In this document: one piece after another, positions 6,899-13,115 of the stretch
How the letters are laid out: every line of letters starts with the position of its first letter
Numbering within the stretch: the stretch's first letter is position 1
NCBI GenBank assembly: GCA_035697245.1
Contig: DASSDH010000207.1
Coordinates: 1-13,316, forward strand
Source: JACVRX01 sp035697245
Lineage (GTDB): Bacteria > Actinomycetota > Actinomycetes > Jiangellales > Jiangellaceae
Length of the DNA stretch: 13,316 bases
Reading direction: 5' to 3'
Translations under genes and position numbers: made by a program
Notes under the pieces: generated by a model
What the model saw: only the letters and a program-made list of their open reading frames with translations
The model's database searches: none
Told to the model about the DNA's origin: nothing

Positions 6899-7984
6899 GT
6901 GGCCGCACGACTCGATCTCGACCTGCCCGGACCAGACATCACGGCGCAGATCTGCGACATCCCATCGGTGAGCGGCAGTGAGAGGGCGATTGCCGACGCA
7001 ATCGAAGCCGCTCTTCGTCCACTCCAGCACCTGCATGTGGAGCGCAACGGTGACACGATCGTCGCCCGCACAGAGGTTGGCCGCGCCGAGCGGGTGGTCA
7101 TCGCCGGTCACCTCGACACCGTTCCCATCGCGAAGAACCTGCCGACGCGCCGAGACGGCGACATGCTGTGGGGACGTGGAACCGTCGACATGAAAGGCGG
7201 CGTTGCCGTCGCACTCCGGCTCGCGGCCCATGTCGACCGACCGATCCGGGATGTGACGTATGTGTTCTACGACCACGAAGAGGTCGAGGCCGCTCGCAGC
7301 GGGCTGGCCCGCGTCGTCCGCGAGAACGCGGAGTGGTTGGCCGGTGACTTCGCGGTACTGATGGAGCCGACGGCAGCGCAGGTCGAGGCAGGGTGCAACG
7401 GCACCATGCGGGCCGAGATCACGGTCCGCGGACGTGCGGCGCACAGCGCCCGGCCTTGGATGGGCAGCAACGCCGTGCATGCGGCAGGGGGAGTCCTCGA
7501 CCGGTTGCGGTCCTACCTACCCACGGAGGTCGACGTTGACGGCTTGGCCTATCGAGAGGCGATGAACGCCGTCGACATCCGTGGCGGGATCGCCGGGAAC
7601 GTCATTCCAGACACCTGTGTCGTCACGGTCAATTACCGGTTCGCGCCGAGTCGCGACGAAGACGAGGCCGAGAAGCTCGTGCGGGAGCTCTTCGACGGCT
7701 ATGAGGTGACCATGGTGGACAGTGCACCGGGGGCAATGCCGGGTTTGACACATCCGGCGGCGGCGGCGTTCATCGCTGCGGTCGGCGCCGAGCCACGGGC
7801 CAAGTACGGCTGGACCGACGTGGCACGATTCACCGCGCTGGGCGTCCCGGCCGTCAACTACGGGCCCGGCGACCCGAACCTCGCCCACGCCGACGACGAA
7901 CGGGTCGACGTCGCCGAAATCGACCGGTGCGAGCGGTGCATGCGGGGGTGGCTCACCGGAGCACACGATCCGGGTCGTGGCTAG
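6899..7984 (+). CDS. dapE: Succinyl-diaminopimelate desuccinylase (DapE, M20 peptidase family)
   Basis: DapE hydrolyses N-succinyl-LL-2,6-diaminopimelate to succinate and LL-diaminopimelate, two steps after DapD. The 361-aa product keeps the M20 dinuclear zinc site: H71 and D73 in AGHLDTVP, bridging D97 in WGRGTVDMKGG, catalytic E127 and metal ligand E128 in YDHEEVE, E156 in LMEPTA, and H330 in GDPNLAHADDE. The lid/dimerisation domain begins near GTMRAEITVRGRAAHSARPW (about 168-187). Length and motifs match the actinobacterial DapE type rather than the enterobacterial one. The GTG at 6899 is used because the family N-terminus starts here and TAGGGT lies eight bases before it. Its TAG stop also forms the first three bases of the -10 box proposed for the next gene. 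Confidence 0.94.
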   Translation: MAARLDLDLPGPDITAQICDIPSVSGSERAIADAIEAALRPLQHLHVERNGDTIVARTEVGRAERVVIAGHLDTVPIAKNLPTRRDGDMLWGRGTVDMKGGVAVALRLAAHVDRPIRDVTYVFYDHEEVEAARSGLARVVRENAEWLAGDFAVLMEPTAAQVEAGCNGTMRAEITVRGRAAHSARPWMGSNAVHAAGGVLDRLRSYLPTEVDVDGLAYREAMNAVDIRGGIAGNVIPDTCVVTVNYRFAPSRDEDEAEKLVRELFDGYEVTMVDSAPGAMPGLTHPAAAAFIAAVGAEPRAKYGWTDVARFTALGVPAVNYGPGDPNLAHADDERVDVAEIDRCERCMRGWLTGAHDPGRG

Positions 7985-7987
7985 CCT
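7982..7987 (+). promoter_or_regulatory. Putative -10 box (TAGCCT) of the LOG gene, sharing the dapE stop codon
   Basis: TAGCCT begins with the dapE stop codon (TAG 7982-7984) and is followed by seven bases and the GTG at 7995. No Shine-Dalgarno-like sequence lies between. It is the same arrangement as at the dapD, VOC, dapE and kinase starts. Confidence 0.5.
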
Positions 7988-7994
7988 GACGACC

Positions 7995-8744
7995 GTGAGT
8001 CCCCGCAGTTCGGAACGACCGAGCGAACGACACCGCGGTCCGGTCACCCTGCGTCGCTCGCAGGTCGAGGTGAGCACCACCGACCAGCGGCTGCTGGAAA
8101 GCCGCGGCGGCACCGACTGGGTCCATGCCGACCCGTGGCGAGTCATGCGCATCCAGTCCGAGTTCATCGAAGGCTTCGGGTCGCTGGCCGAGCTGGGCGC
8201 CGCGATCAGCGTGTTCGGGTCGGCCCGGACGGCGGCCGACGACCCGCTGTATCAAACGGCGGTCCGGCTGGGCAGCGCCTTGGTGGGCGCCGGATACGGC
8301 GTGATCACCGGCGGCGGCCCTGGAATCATGGAAGCGGCCAACAAGGGCGCCACCGAAGCCGGCGGCGTCTCCGTCGGACTTGGCATCGAGCTGCCGTTCG
8401 AGCAGGGCCTCAACCCGTACGTCGACCTGGGGATCAACTTTCGCTACTTCTTCGTCCGCAAGACGATGTTCGTCAAGTACGCGCAGGGATTTGTGGTCTT
8501 TCCTGGTGGATTCGGCACCTTGGACGAGTTGTTCGAGGCGCTCACGCTGGTACAGACCGGCAAGGTCACCCAGTTTCCGATCGTGCTGATGGACTCGGAG
8601 TACTGGCGTGGTCTGCTCGTGTGGCTGCAGGACACCGTTGCTGCGGAGAAGAAGATCGCCGCCGTCGATCTCGACCTTCTCACCGTTACTGACGACGTCG
8701 ATGCGGCGACCGACTTCATCGTCCGGGTGAACCAAGCCGGCTGA
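7995..8744 (+). CDS. LOG-family protein (TIGR00730-type Rossmann fold)
   Basis: This 249-aa protein belongs to the LOG / lysine-decarboxylase-like family. Characterised members release free cytokinin-type bases by cleaving the N-glycosidic bond of nucleoside 5'-monophosphates. The two defining motifs are present: GGGPGIMEAANKGA (about 106-119) and PGGFGTLDELFEAL (about 170-183), which hold the nucleotide phosphate and catalytic Glu. In M. tuberculosis the dapE-neighbouring homologue is Rv1205, reported as a cytokinin-producing LOG; I recall this rather than derive it. The start is uncertain between GTG 7977 (inside the end of dapE) and GTG 7995; the latter is preferred because a TAGCCT box lies seven bases before it. 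The stop falls in a short repeat of TGAACCAAGs units. It converges with the folP2-like gene 22 bp away. Confidence 0.9.
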   Translation: MSPRSSERPSERHRGPVTLRRSQVEVSTTDQRLLESRGGTDWVHADPWRVMRIQSEFIEGFGSLAELGAAISVFGSARTAADDPLYQTAVRLGSALVGAGYGVITGGGPGIMEAANKGATEAGGVSVGLGIELPFEQGLNPYVDLGINFRYFFVRKTMFVKYAQGFVVFPGGFGTLDELFEALTLVQTGKVTQFPIVLMDSEYWRGLLVWLQDTVAAEKKIAAVDLDLLTVTDDVDAATDFIVRVNQAG

Positions 8745-8766
8745 ACCAAGGCGGGCTGAACTGGGC

Positions 8767-9630
8767 CTACGCCAAGCCTCGGCGCGGGGCTCGCGGCGGC
8801 ATGCTCCCGCGAATGGCGGCGACCATGTCCAGGACCTGCCGAGTCGCTATCACGTCGTGCGCCCGGAACACCCGCACTCCCAACCAGGCTGCGACCGCCG
8901 TCGCCGCGAGAGTGCCGGGCAACCGCTCCTCGACCGGGATGTTCAGGGTCTCGCCGACGAAATCCTTACGCGACATGCTGACCAACACCGGCCAACCGGT
9001 CCCGACGAGCTCGTCCAGGCTGCGGGTCAGCTGCAGCGAGTGCCACGTGTTCTTGCCGAAGTCGTGCGTAGGGTCGATCAGGATGCCGTCGCGACGCACT
9101 CCGATCGCGACTGCTCGCTCGGCGAGCGCCGTCGTCTTCGTGATGACGTCGGCGACGACGTCGTCGTATGCCACCCGATGTGGATCCGTGCGGGGTGCCT
9201 GACCGCCCACATGGCTGCACACCAGCCCGGCACCACGCCGCGCAGCGACGTCCGCGACGCCGGGGTCGGCACCGGCCCAGGTGTCGTTGACGATGTCCGC
9301 CCCGGCTGCGCATACGGCATCGGCAACTTCGGCGCGGTAGGTGTCGACGCTGATCACCAGGTCGGGATGTCGCCGTCGGGTGCCCTCGACCAGCGAGACT
9401 GTCCGCTCGATCTCATCTTCAGCGCTCACCGCTTTGCCGTGGCCGGCCTTGACCCCGCCCACGTCGACGATGTCCGCGCCTTCGGAGACGACCTGGTCGA
9501 TCCGGTCGAGTGCGGCGGGGAGGGCGAAGGTCGCGCCCCGGTCGTAGAACGAGTCTGGCGTCCGGTTGACGATCGCCATGACAGCAAGCTCATGGGGCCC
9601 GAAGGCACGGCTGCCCAGACGAAGCGTCAC
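8767..9630 (-). CDS. folP2: FolP2-type dihydropteroate synthase homologue
   Basis: This 287-aa TIM-barrel protein is of the dihydropteroate synthase family, whose canonical members join p-aminobenzoate to hydroxymethyl-dihydropterin pyrophosphate in folate synthesis. It shows the signatures of the actinobacterial second paralogue: AIVNRTPDSFYDRGATF (canonical enzymes have NVTPDSF), VDVGGVKAG where canonical loop 2 has GGESTRPG, ISVDTYRAEVA, DPTHDFGKNTWHS, SMSRKDFVGE, and FRAHDV. The loss of the Thr-Arg of loop 2 makes ordinary synthase activity doubtful, and the mycobacterial FolP2 is, as I recall, reported inactive as a synthase. The GTG at 9630 has GGAGGGG at 9635-9641. It diverges from the DivIVA-like gene over 68 bp. 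It could be mistaken for the folate enzyme; the true role is unknown. Confidence 0.87.
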   Translation of the reverse strand: MTLRLGSRAFGPHELAVMAIVNRTPDSFYDRGATFALPAALDRIDQVVSEGADIVDVGGVKAGHGKAVSAEDEIERTVSLVEGTRRRHPDLVISVDTYRAEVADAVCAAGADIVNDTWAGADPGVADVAARRGAGLVCSHVGGQAPRTDPHRVAYDDVVADVITKTTALAERAVAIGVRRDGILIDPTHDFGKNTWHSLQLTRSLDELVGTGWPVLVSMSRKDFVGETLNIPVEERLPGTLAATAVAAWLGVRVFRAHDVIATRQVLDMVAAIRGSMPPRAPRRGLA

Positions 9631-9634
9631 AGGT

Positions 9635-9641
9635 CCCCTCC
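9635..9641 (-). promoter_or_regulatory. Ribosome-binding site of the folP2-like gene
   Basis: GGAGGGG on the minus strand, four bases before the GTG at 9630 (its GGAGG core lies six bases away). It fixes the GTG start and shows this gene is not leaderless. The rest of the 9631-9698 divergent gap holds the opposing site at 9686-9693; I see no clear promoter hexamers in it. Confidence 0.7.
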
Positions 9642-9685
9642 AAGCCGGTGGCGAGCACAGCGTGACACGATCGGAGCGCCGGTCT

Positions 9686-9693
9686 GGAGGGAG
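9686..9693 (+). promoter_or_regulatory. Ribosome-binding site of the DivIVA-like gene
   Basis: GGAGGGAG lies five bases before the GTG at 9699 and decides that start. Its strength contrasts with the leaderless-looking genes further left. Confidence 0.7.
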
Positions 9694-9698
9694 TTACC

Positions 9699-10004
9699 GT
9701 GTTGGTCGTCTTCGTGGTCACCGGGGTGGTCGTCGTGTTCGCAGTGGCCGCGGCCGCGGTGGGCCGTGGTGGCGGCCTGGACCCAGTCGAATCCGACCTG
9801 ATCCGACCGTCGCTGCCCGACGGACCGATCTCGGCCGACGACCTGGAATCGGTGCGCTTCGCGGTCGGCTTTCGGGGCTACCGCATGGATCAGGTGGATG
9901 ACGTACTCAATCGCCTCGGCCGCGAGCTCACCGAACGTGATGCGCGCATCAGCGAGCTCGAATGCCGGCTTGCCGTGGGCGGAGAAGACGGCGCCACGCC
10001 GTGA
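9699..10004 (+). CDS. Small membrane protein with DivIVA-type segment (Rv1209-like)
   Basis: This 101-aa protein has one N-terminal TM helix (about 2-22), a short linker, and a conserved helical segment DDLESVRFAVGFRGYRMDQVDDVLNRL (about 47-73) that continues as a likely coiled coil to about residue 92. The F-x-x-x-x-R-G-Y-x-x-x-x-V-D-x-x-L pattern is that of the N-terminal lipid-binding part of DivIVA/Wag31 and related DivIVA-domain proteins. Mycobacterial Rv1209 has the same layout and neighbourhood as I recall. A role at the membrane in cell shape or wall placement is inferred from the domain only. The strong ribosome-binding site fixes the GTG start. Its TGA overlaps the next start as GTGA, so the SRPBCC gene is probably coupled to it. 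Confidence 0.86.
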   Translation: MLVVFVVTGVVVVFAVAAAAVGRGGGLDPVESDLIRPSLPDGPISADDLESVRFAVGFRGYRMDQVDDVLNRLGRELTERDARISELECRLAVGGEDGATP

Positions 10005-10444
10005 GCGCTGACGTTCGTGTCGCCAGGATCGTTGCGGTCCCCGCGGAACGGGCGTGGCAGGTGCTGACGGACTGGGAGCGGCAGGGCGATTGGATACCCG
10101 CTACTCGCGTGCGGTCGACCGACGGTCACCAGGTCGGCGGCCGGATCGAGGCGTGGACCGGGCTCGGGCCGGTCGGATTCCTCGACGTGATGACGATAAC
10201 GGCATGGGACCCACCCCGACGCTGCGAAGTGCTCCATACCGGACGGGTCGTCCGCGGTCCCGGGGTGTTCGCTGTCGAGCCGCTTACCGGCAACCGCTGC
10301 CGGGTCGTCTGGGAAGAGCATCTCGCCCTGCCGTTCGGCGCGCTCGGCCGGCTGGGTTGGCCGCTGGTCCGCCCGCTGGCCACGAGCGGGTTCGCGTTCT
10401 CCTTGCGCCGGCTGGCGAGGCGACTCGACGCCAGCCCAGAATGA
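10001..10444 (+). CDS. SRPBCC-family (START-like) protein
   Basis: This 147-aa protein has the polyketide-cyclase/START-like pattern: an opening strand with VARIVAVPAERAWQVLTDWERQGDWIP, mid strands with GGRIEAWTGLG and VMTITAWDPPRRCEVLHTG, then VWEEHLALP and a long C-terminal helix with SLRRLARRL. The fold makes a hydrophobic pocket for lipids or small ligands; no catalytic residues are recognisable and the ligand is unknown. The GTG at 10001 overlaps the stop of the DivIVA-like gene (GTGA); GGAG lies too far upstream to act alone, so reinitiation is likely. The last codons are GAA TGA, and that TGA (10442-10444) lies inside the terminal repeat of the 86-bp palindrome. Confidence 0.87.
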   Translation: MSADVRVARIVAVPAERAWQVLTDWERQGDWIPATRVRSTDGHQVGGRIEAWTGLGPVGFLDVMTITAWDPPRRCEVLHTGRVVRGPGVFAVEPLTGNRCRVVWEEHLALPFGALGRLGWPLVRPLATSGFAFSLRRLARRLDASPE

Positions 10445-10525
10445 CCACGTTCACCACCCCTACCTGTACATCACCAGGCCTGCAAGCCTCGTGACGTACG
10501 GGCAAGCCTGGTGAACGTGGTCATT
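10440..10525. repeat. 86-bp imperfect palindrome, copy 2 (dispersed repeat / candidate bidirectional 3'-end element)
   Basis: Same length and same 17-bp perfect ends as copy 1, with 13 substitutions and no indels. By hand, 35 of 43 facing positions are Watson-Crick pairs. Including the flanking G (10439) and C (10526) the perfect ends reach 18 bp. It lies between convergent genes and supplies the TGA stop of each: 10442-10444 for the SRPBCC gene and 10523-10521 for tagA, both preceded by GAA. Unlike copy 1, 10471/10496 (A/C) is unpaired while 10468/10497 (A-T) pairs. There is no T-run, so a classical intrinsic terminator is not assured. Confidence 0.9.
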
Positions 10526-11117
10526 CCGAGAACGACGGCTGGCCACGAGCGAAGCAGTCGGCGAGGTGATCGTCGACGAGGCCGGCGGCCTGCATCGTTG
10601 CGTAGGCGGTCGTCGGGCCGACGAAGACGAAGTCGTGCCGCTTGAGGTCCTTCGCCAAGGCGGTCGACTCGGTGGTGGTGGCGGGGAGGTCGGCTAGCCC
10701 CCTCGGCACGGCACGCGGCTCGGGCCGATGCGACCAGACCAGCCGATCGAGGGCGCCGTCGCCGTCCCGCTCGCGCAAGGCGACGACGGCACGGGCGTTC
10801 GTCACGGCGGCCGTGATCTTGGCTCGGTTCCGCACGATGCCAGGGTCGGCTAGCAGCCGCTCGACATCAGCTTCGGTGAACTCCGCCACGACGTCTGGGT
10901 CGAAACCCGCAAACGCGCGGCGAAATCCATCCCGCTTTCGCAGGATCGTCAGCCAGGACAGGCCGGATTGGAACGCCTCGAGCGTCAGCCGCTCGTAGAG
11001 GCCCGTGTCGTCGTGAACCGGCCGGCCCCACTCGTTGTCGTGGTACGCGACGTACTCGACTGAGCTCAGTGCCCACGGGCAGCGCAGGCGCCCGTCCGGG
11101 CCTGCCTGGACGCTCAC
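10521..11117 (-). CDS. tagA: DNA-3-methyladenine glycosylase I
   Basis: This enzyme removes 3-methyladenine from alkylated DNA as the first step of base excision repair. The 198-aa product carries the zinc-snap residues C13, H26, H184 and C188, which line up with C4, H17, H175 and C179 of E. coli Tag at a constant offset of nine. The E. coli Glu38 position is E47 in LEAFQSGLSW. Other family motifs are AYHDNEWGRP, FDPDVVAEFTEADVERLL, GIVRNRAKI and FVGPTTAYATMQAAGLVDDH. The GTG at 11117 overlaps the stop of the paaG-like gene (GTGA); GGAGG lies three bases upstream, rather close, so coupling may matter. The gene is last of a three-gene leftward operon, and its stop codon is inside the 86-bp palindrome. 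Confidence 0.95.
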   Translation of the reverse strand: MSVQAGPDGRLRCPWALSSVEYVAYHDNEWGRPVHDDTGLYERLTLEAFQSGLSWLTILRKRDGFRRAFAGFDPDVVAEFTEADVERLLADPGIVRNRAKITAAVTNARAVVALRERDGDGALDRLVWSHRPEPRAVPRGLADLPATTTESTALAKDLKRHDFVFVGPTTAYATMQAAGLVDDHLADCFARGQPSFSE

Positions 11118-11902
11118 GTGCCTCCGAACATCGGGGATCTCTTGGCGAGAAACGCAGCCACGGCCGCCCGGTGATCCTCCGTCGCGCCGGTGCGCCGCAT
11201 CAACTCGCCTTCGTTGGCGACCGACTCAACCAACCCATGGGCCGCCGAGTACTCGAGCGCCTCGCGGATCGCCGCATAGGCCAGTGTCGGCCCGGCCGCG
11301 AGCTGCCGGGCCAGTTCAGTGGCGCGCTCGAGGACAGAACCGGCCGGGACGACCTCGGTCGCCAGCCCAAGGGCCAGCGCCTCCTCGGCCCGGACCGTCC
11401 GCGGCAGGAGCAACAGCTCGCGGGCCCGGGCCCAGCCCACCAGCCGGGGCAGCGTCCAGGACGACCCGGAGTCGCAGGACAGCCCAATCGCGGCGAATGC
11501 CAAGTTGAAGCCGGCGGTATTGGCGACGATACGCAAGTCGCACGCGAACGCGAACGCAGCGCCCGCTCCGGCGGCAATGCCATTGACCGCCGCGATGACA
11601 GGTTTCGGCATCGTCGCGAGAGTGGTGGCGATGGGGTTGTAGTGCTCCCGGACGGTCTGCCCTAGATCGCCTGCGCCGGCGGTGAGCGCGGACGCGTGCT
11701 CCTTGAGGTCCTGTCCGACACAGAACGCCCGGCCGGAGCCGGTGAGCACGACGGCCCGCACCGCGGGGTCGTCGGCCGCCCGGAGCACGTGGTCGCGCAA
11801 TGCCACCTTGGTCGCGGTGTCGAGGCTGTTCATCGCCTCGGGCCGGTCGAGGGTGATGGTGGCGATGGCGTCGTCGACGCTGTAGGTGACCGGAGAACTC
11901 AC
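11114..11902 (-). CDS. PaaG-like enoyl-CoA hydratase/isomerase
   Basis: This 262-aa crotonase-fold enzyme has the same length as E. coli PaaG (ring-1,2-epoxyphenylacetyl-CoA isomerase) and shares its pattern: LDRPEAMNSLD, GRAFCVGQDLKEH (oxyanion hole), NGIAAGAGAAFAFACD, and the terminal AFLAKRSPMF. Both glutamates of classical enoyl-CoA hydratases are replaced (alanine in GAGAAF, phenylalanine in NLAFAAIG), while D144 in LSCDSGSSW matches the PaaG catalytic aspartate. An isomerase of an acyl-CoA is thus more likely than a hydratase; the exact substrate is not proven, as no other paa catabolic gene is present in the window. The GTG at 11902 overlaps the PaaX stop (GTGA) and has GGAG seven bases upstream. 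It is the middle gene of the paaX - paaG-like - tagA operon. Confidence 0.9.
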   Translation of the reverse strand: MSSPVTYSVDDAIATITLDRPEAMNSLDTATKVALRDHVLRAADDPAVRAVVLTGSGRAFCVGQDLKEHASALTAGAGDLGQTVREHYNPIATTLATMPKPVIAAVNGIAAGAGAAFAFACDLRIVANTAGFNLAFAAIGLSCDSGSSWTLPRLVGWARARELLLLPRTVRAEEALALGLATEVVPAGSVLERATELARQLAAGPTLAYAAIREALEYSAAHGLVESVANEGELMRRTGATEDHRAAVAAFLAKRSPMFGGT

Positions 11903-12708
11903 CTGTCGGCTCCATTTCCGCGTGCCGTGAGGGACAAGCAATGGTCGACGAAGCGCGCGCTCGCCGGCAGCAGCCGCGCTGCCTGGGCGTCGAAGAAGGC
12001 GGCGGCGACGTCGCCGGGCCAGAGCCTCGGGAGCAATGCCCTGGGGAGCCCGGGGTCGGTGAACAAGAACTTGCGCCACTCGTGGACCAACTGGCTACGG
12101 ACCGCGAAGGCGGTCTCGTCCGACGGATGTTCCGGAAGCGCGTCGACGAGGACCTGCGCAGCAGTGAGCCACTGCAGGTAGGCACGACCCACGGCGTCGA
12201 GGTCCCACGCCCGTCGGACCAGGTCGGCATCGTCGGTTTCATGAGCAGCGGCGAACCGCTCGGCGTGCACGCCCTCGGCTGCGAGCAAGGCGTCCAGCTC
12301 GGGGGAAGGCCGAGCCGCCACCCACGCACCGTCGCCGATCGGCGCGTATCCGAGAAACGCCAGCCCGCCCTTGAGGCGCTCCCGCCCCGCTCGGTCGGGA
12401 GGCCGGTTCGGGACTACCAGATGCCAGCGCGCGTCCCAGCCATCGGCTGTCCGCGTGCGATAGATCCGAGCGGCAGCCTCCTCGAGGCGACTCTCGGCGC
12501 GGGCGGTGAGGGCATATCCCGATGCGCCGGTGATCCGGGTGGCCTGCAGCCACCCCTGTTTGACCATGCGCGATACCGCCGTGCGAACCGCCGGCGCCGC
12601 GATGTCGAGCGGCGCGAGCAGTGCGACCAACGACGCGACGGGGGCCCGACCACCCCGGGACCGGAGGTGGTCGCCGTAGAGGTCGAACAGGGCAGAGCGG
12701 GCGTTCAC
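11899..12708 (-). CDS. PaaX-family transcriptional regulator
   Basis: This 269-aa protein fits the PaaX family, whose best-known member represses phenylacetate catabolism and releases DNA on binding phenylacetyl-CoA. The N-terminal winged helix starts at SALFDLYGDHL, with VASLVALLAPLDIAAPAVRTAVSRMVKQGWL as recognition region and SGYALTARAESRL as wing. A central domain with WDARWHLVV and a C-terminal helical domain with PALLPRLWP-type sequence (LPRALLPRLWPGD) follow. The GTG at 12708 is preferred because the family N-terminus begins here; ATG 12756 would add 16 residues. It is first in the operon, so it probably controls its own unit with the paaG-like gene, responding to an acyl-CoA (inference). 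The 153 bp upstream are shared with the divergent DUF3117 gene. Confidence 0.88.
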   Translation of the reverse strand: MNARSALFDLYGDHLRSRGGRAPVASLVALLAPLDIAAPAVRTAVSRMVKQGWLQATRITGASGYALTARAESRLEEAAARIYRTRTADGWDARWHLVVPNRPPDRAGRERLKGGLAFLGYAPIGDGAWVAARPSPELDALLAAEGVHAERFAAAHETDDADLVRRAWDLDAVGRAYLQWLTAAQVLVDALPEHPSDETAFAVRSQLVHEWRKFLFTDPGLPRALLPRLWPGDVAAAFFDAQAARLLPASARFVDHCLSLTARGNGADR

Positions 12709-12778
12709 GAATACCCATCCTGCCTCGCGGCCTGACGAAGATCTCGGGAGGCCCATGCCGACAGGGCAGTCGATACGG

Positions 12779-12784
12779 GATAAT
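12779..12784 (+). promoter_or_regulatory. Putative -10 box (GATAAT) of the DUF3117 gene
   Basis: GATAAT differs from TATAAT by one base. A start site near 12791 would give a leader of about 70 nt before the ATG at 12862. A hexamer TGCCGA lies 17 bases upstream and is at best a poor -35. It is one of the few AT-rich spots in the divergent gap. Confidence 0.45.
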
Positions 12785-12804
12785 GGCAGCCCGTGATGCA
12801 CGCG

Positions 12805-12828
12805 GGATCGTTCCCTGGCGATCCAGGG
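12805..12828 (+). other. Two overlapping, mutually exclusive hairpins in the DUF3117 leader
   Basis: Stem A pairs GGATCG (12805-12810) with CGATCC (12819-12824). Stem B pairs CCCTGG (12813-12818) with CCAGGG (12823-12828) around a four-base loop. They share 12823-12824 and cannot form together. A further CGCGC (12836-12840) / GCGCG (12856-12860) pairing would put the ribosome-binding site in its loop. The geometry is seen directly; function is unknown. Confidence 0.4.
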
Positions 12829-12845
12829 CCCGGTGCGCGCTAAAC

Positions 12846-12854
12846 AGGAAGGGG
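12846..12854 (+). promoter_or_regulatory. Ribosome-binding site of the DUF3117 gene
   Basis: AGGAAGGGG lies seven bases before the ATG at 12862 and selects it over the second methionine at codon 4. It is flanked by direct repeats of GGTGCGCG (12832-12839 and 12853-12860). Confidence 0.7.
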
Positions 12855-12861
12855 TGCGCGG

Positions 12862-13029
12862 ATGGCGGCGATGAAGCCGCGTACGGGCGACGGGCCGCTC
12901 GAGGTCACCAAGGAGGGTCGCGGCATCGTGATGCGGATGCCCCTCGAAGGTGGGGGCCGCCTGGTCGTCGAGATGTCTGCCGATGAAGCGAACGCCCTCG
13001 GAGACGCATTGAAAGGCGCCGCCGGCTGA
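12862..13029 (+). CDS. DUF3117 small conserved actinobacterial protein
   Basis: This 55-aa protein (starting MAAMKPRTGDGPLEVTKEG) is the family found one per genome in most actinomycetes. It is nearly all conserved core: GRGIVMRMPLEGGGRLVVE, a beta-hairpin-like stretch, then SADEANALGDALKGA, a helix. The mycobacterial homologue Rv1211 lies near tagA and has, as I recall, been described as calmodulin-like; I see no DxDxDG loop here. Function is unknown. It has a good ribosome-binding site, its own probable promoter and a hairpin after the stop, so it looks like a single-gene transcript. It is too short to be noticed by simple length filters. Confidence 0.93.
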   Translation: MAAMKPRTGDGPLEVTKEGRGIVMRMPLEGGGRLVVEMSADEANALGDALKGAAG

Positions 13030-13047
13030 CACCGGTGGTCTGAACTG

Positions 13048-13088
13048 GTTCGGCCTCAGCCGGGATGTCCCACTGGCTGGGGCCGAAC
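13048..13088 (+). terminator. Hairpin after the DUF3117 gene, candidate terminator
   Basis: A 14-bp stem (13048-13061 with 13075-13088) and a 13-base loop begin 18 bp after the stop. On the plus-strand RNA the only irregular pair is U-G, while the minus-strand RNA has an A-C mismatch, so it fits the DUF3117 transcript better. No U-tract follows, as is common in actinomycetes. Confidence 0.5.
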
Positions 13089-13115
13089 TGTGCTTGGCGA
13101 GATAAGTCGCCGGGT

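Noticed and set aside
11903..12079. Longer N-terminus for the paaG-like gene
   Set aside because: It would overlap PaaX by about 180 bp with an arginine-rich sequence; the GTG at 11902 gives exactly the PaaG length and a GTGA overlap.
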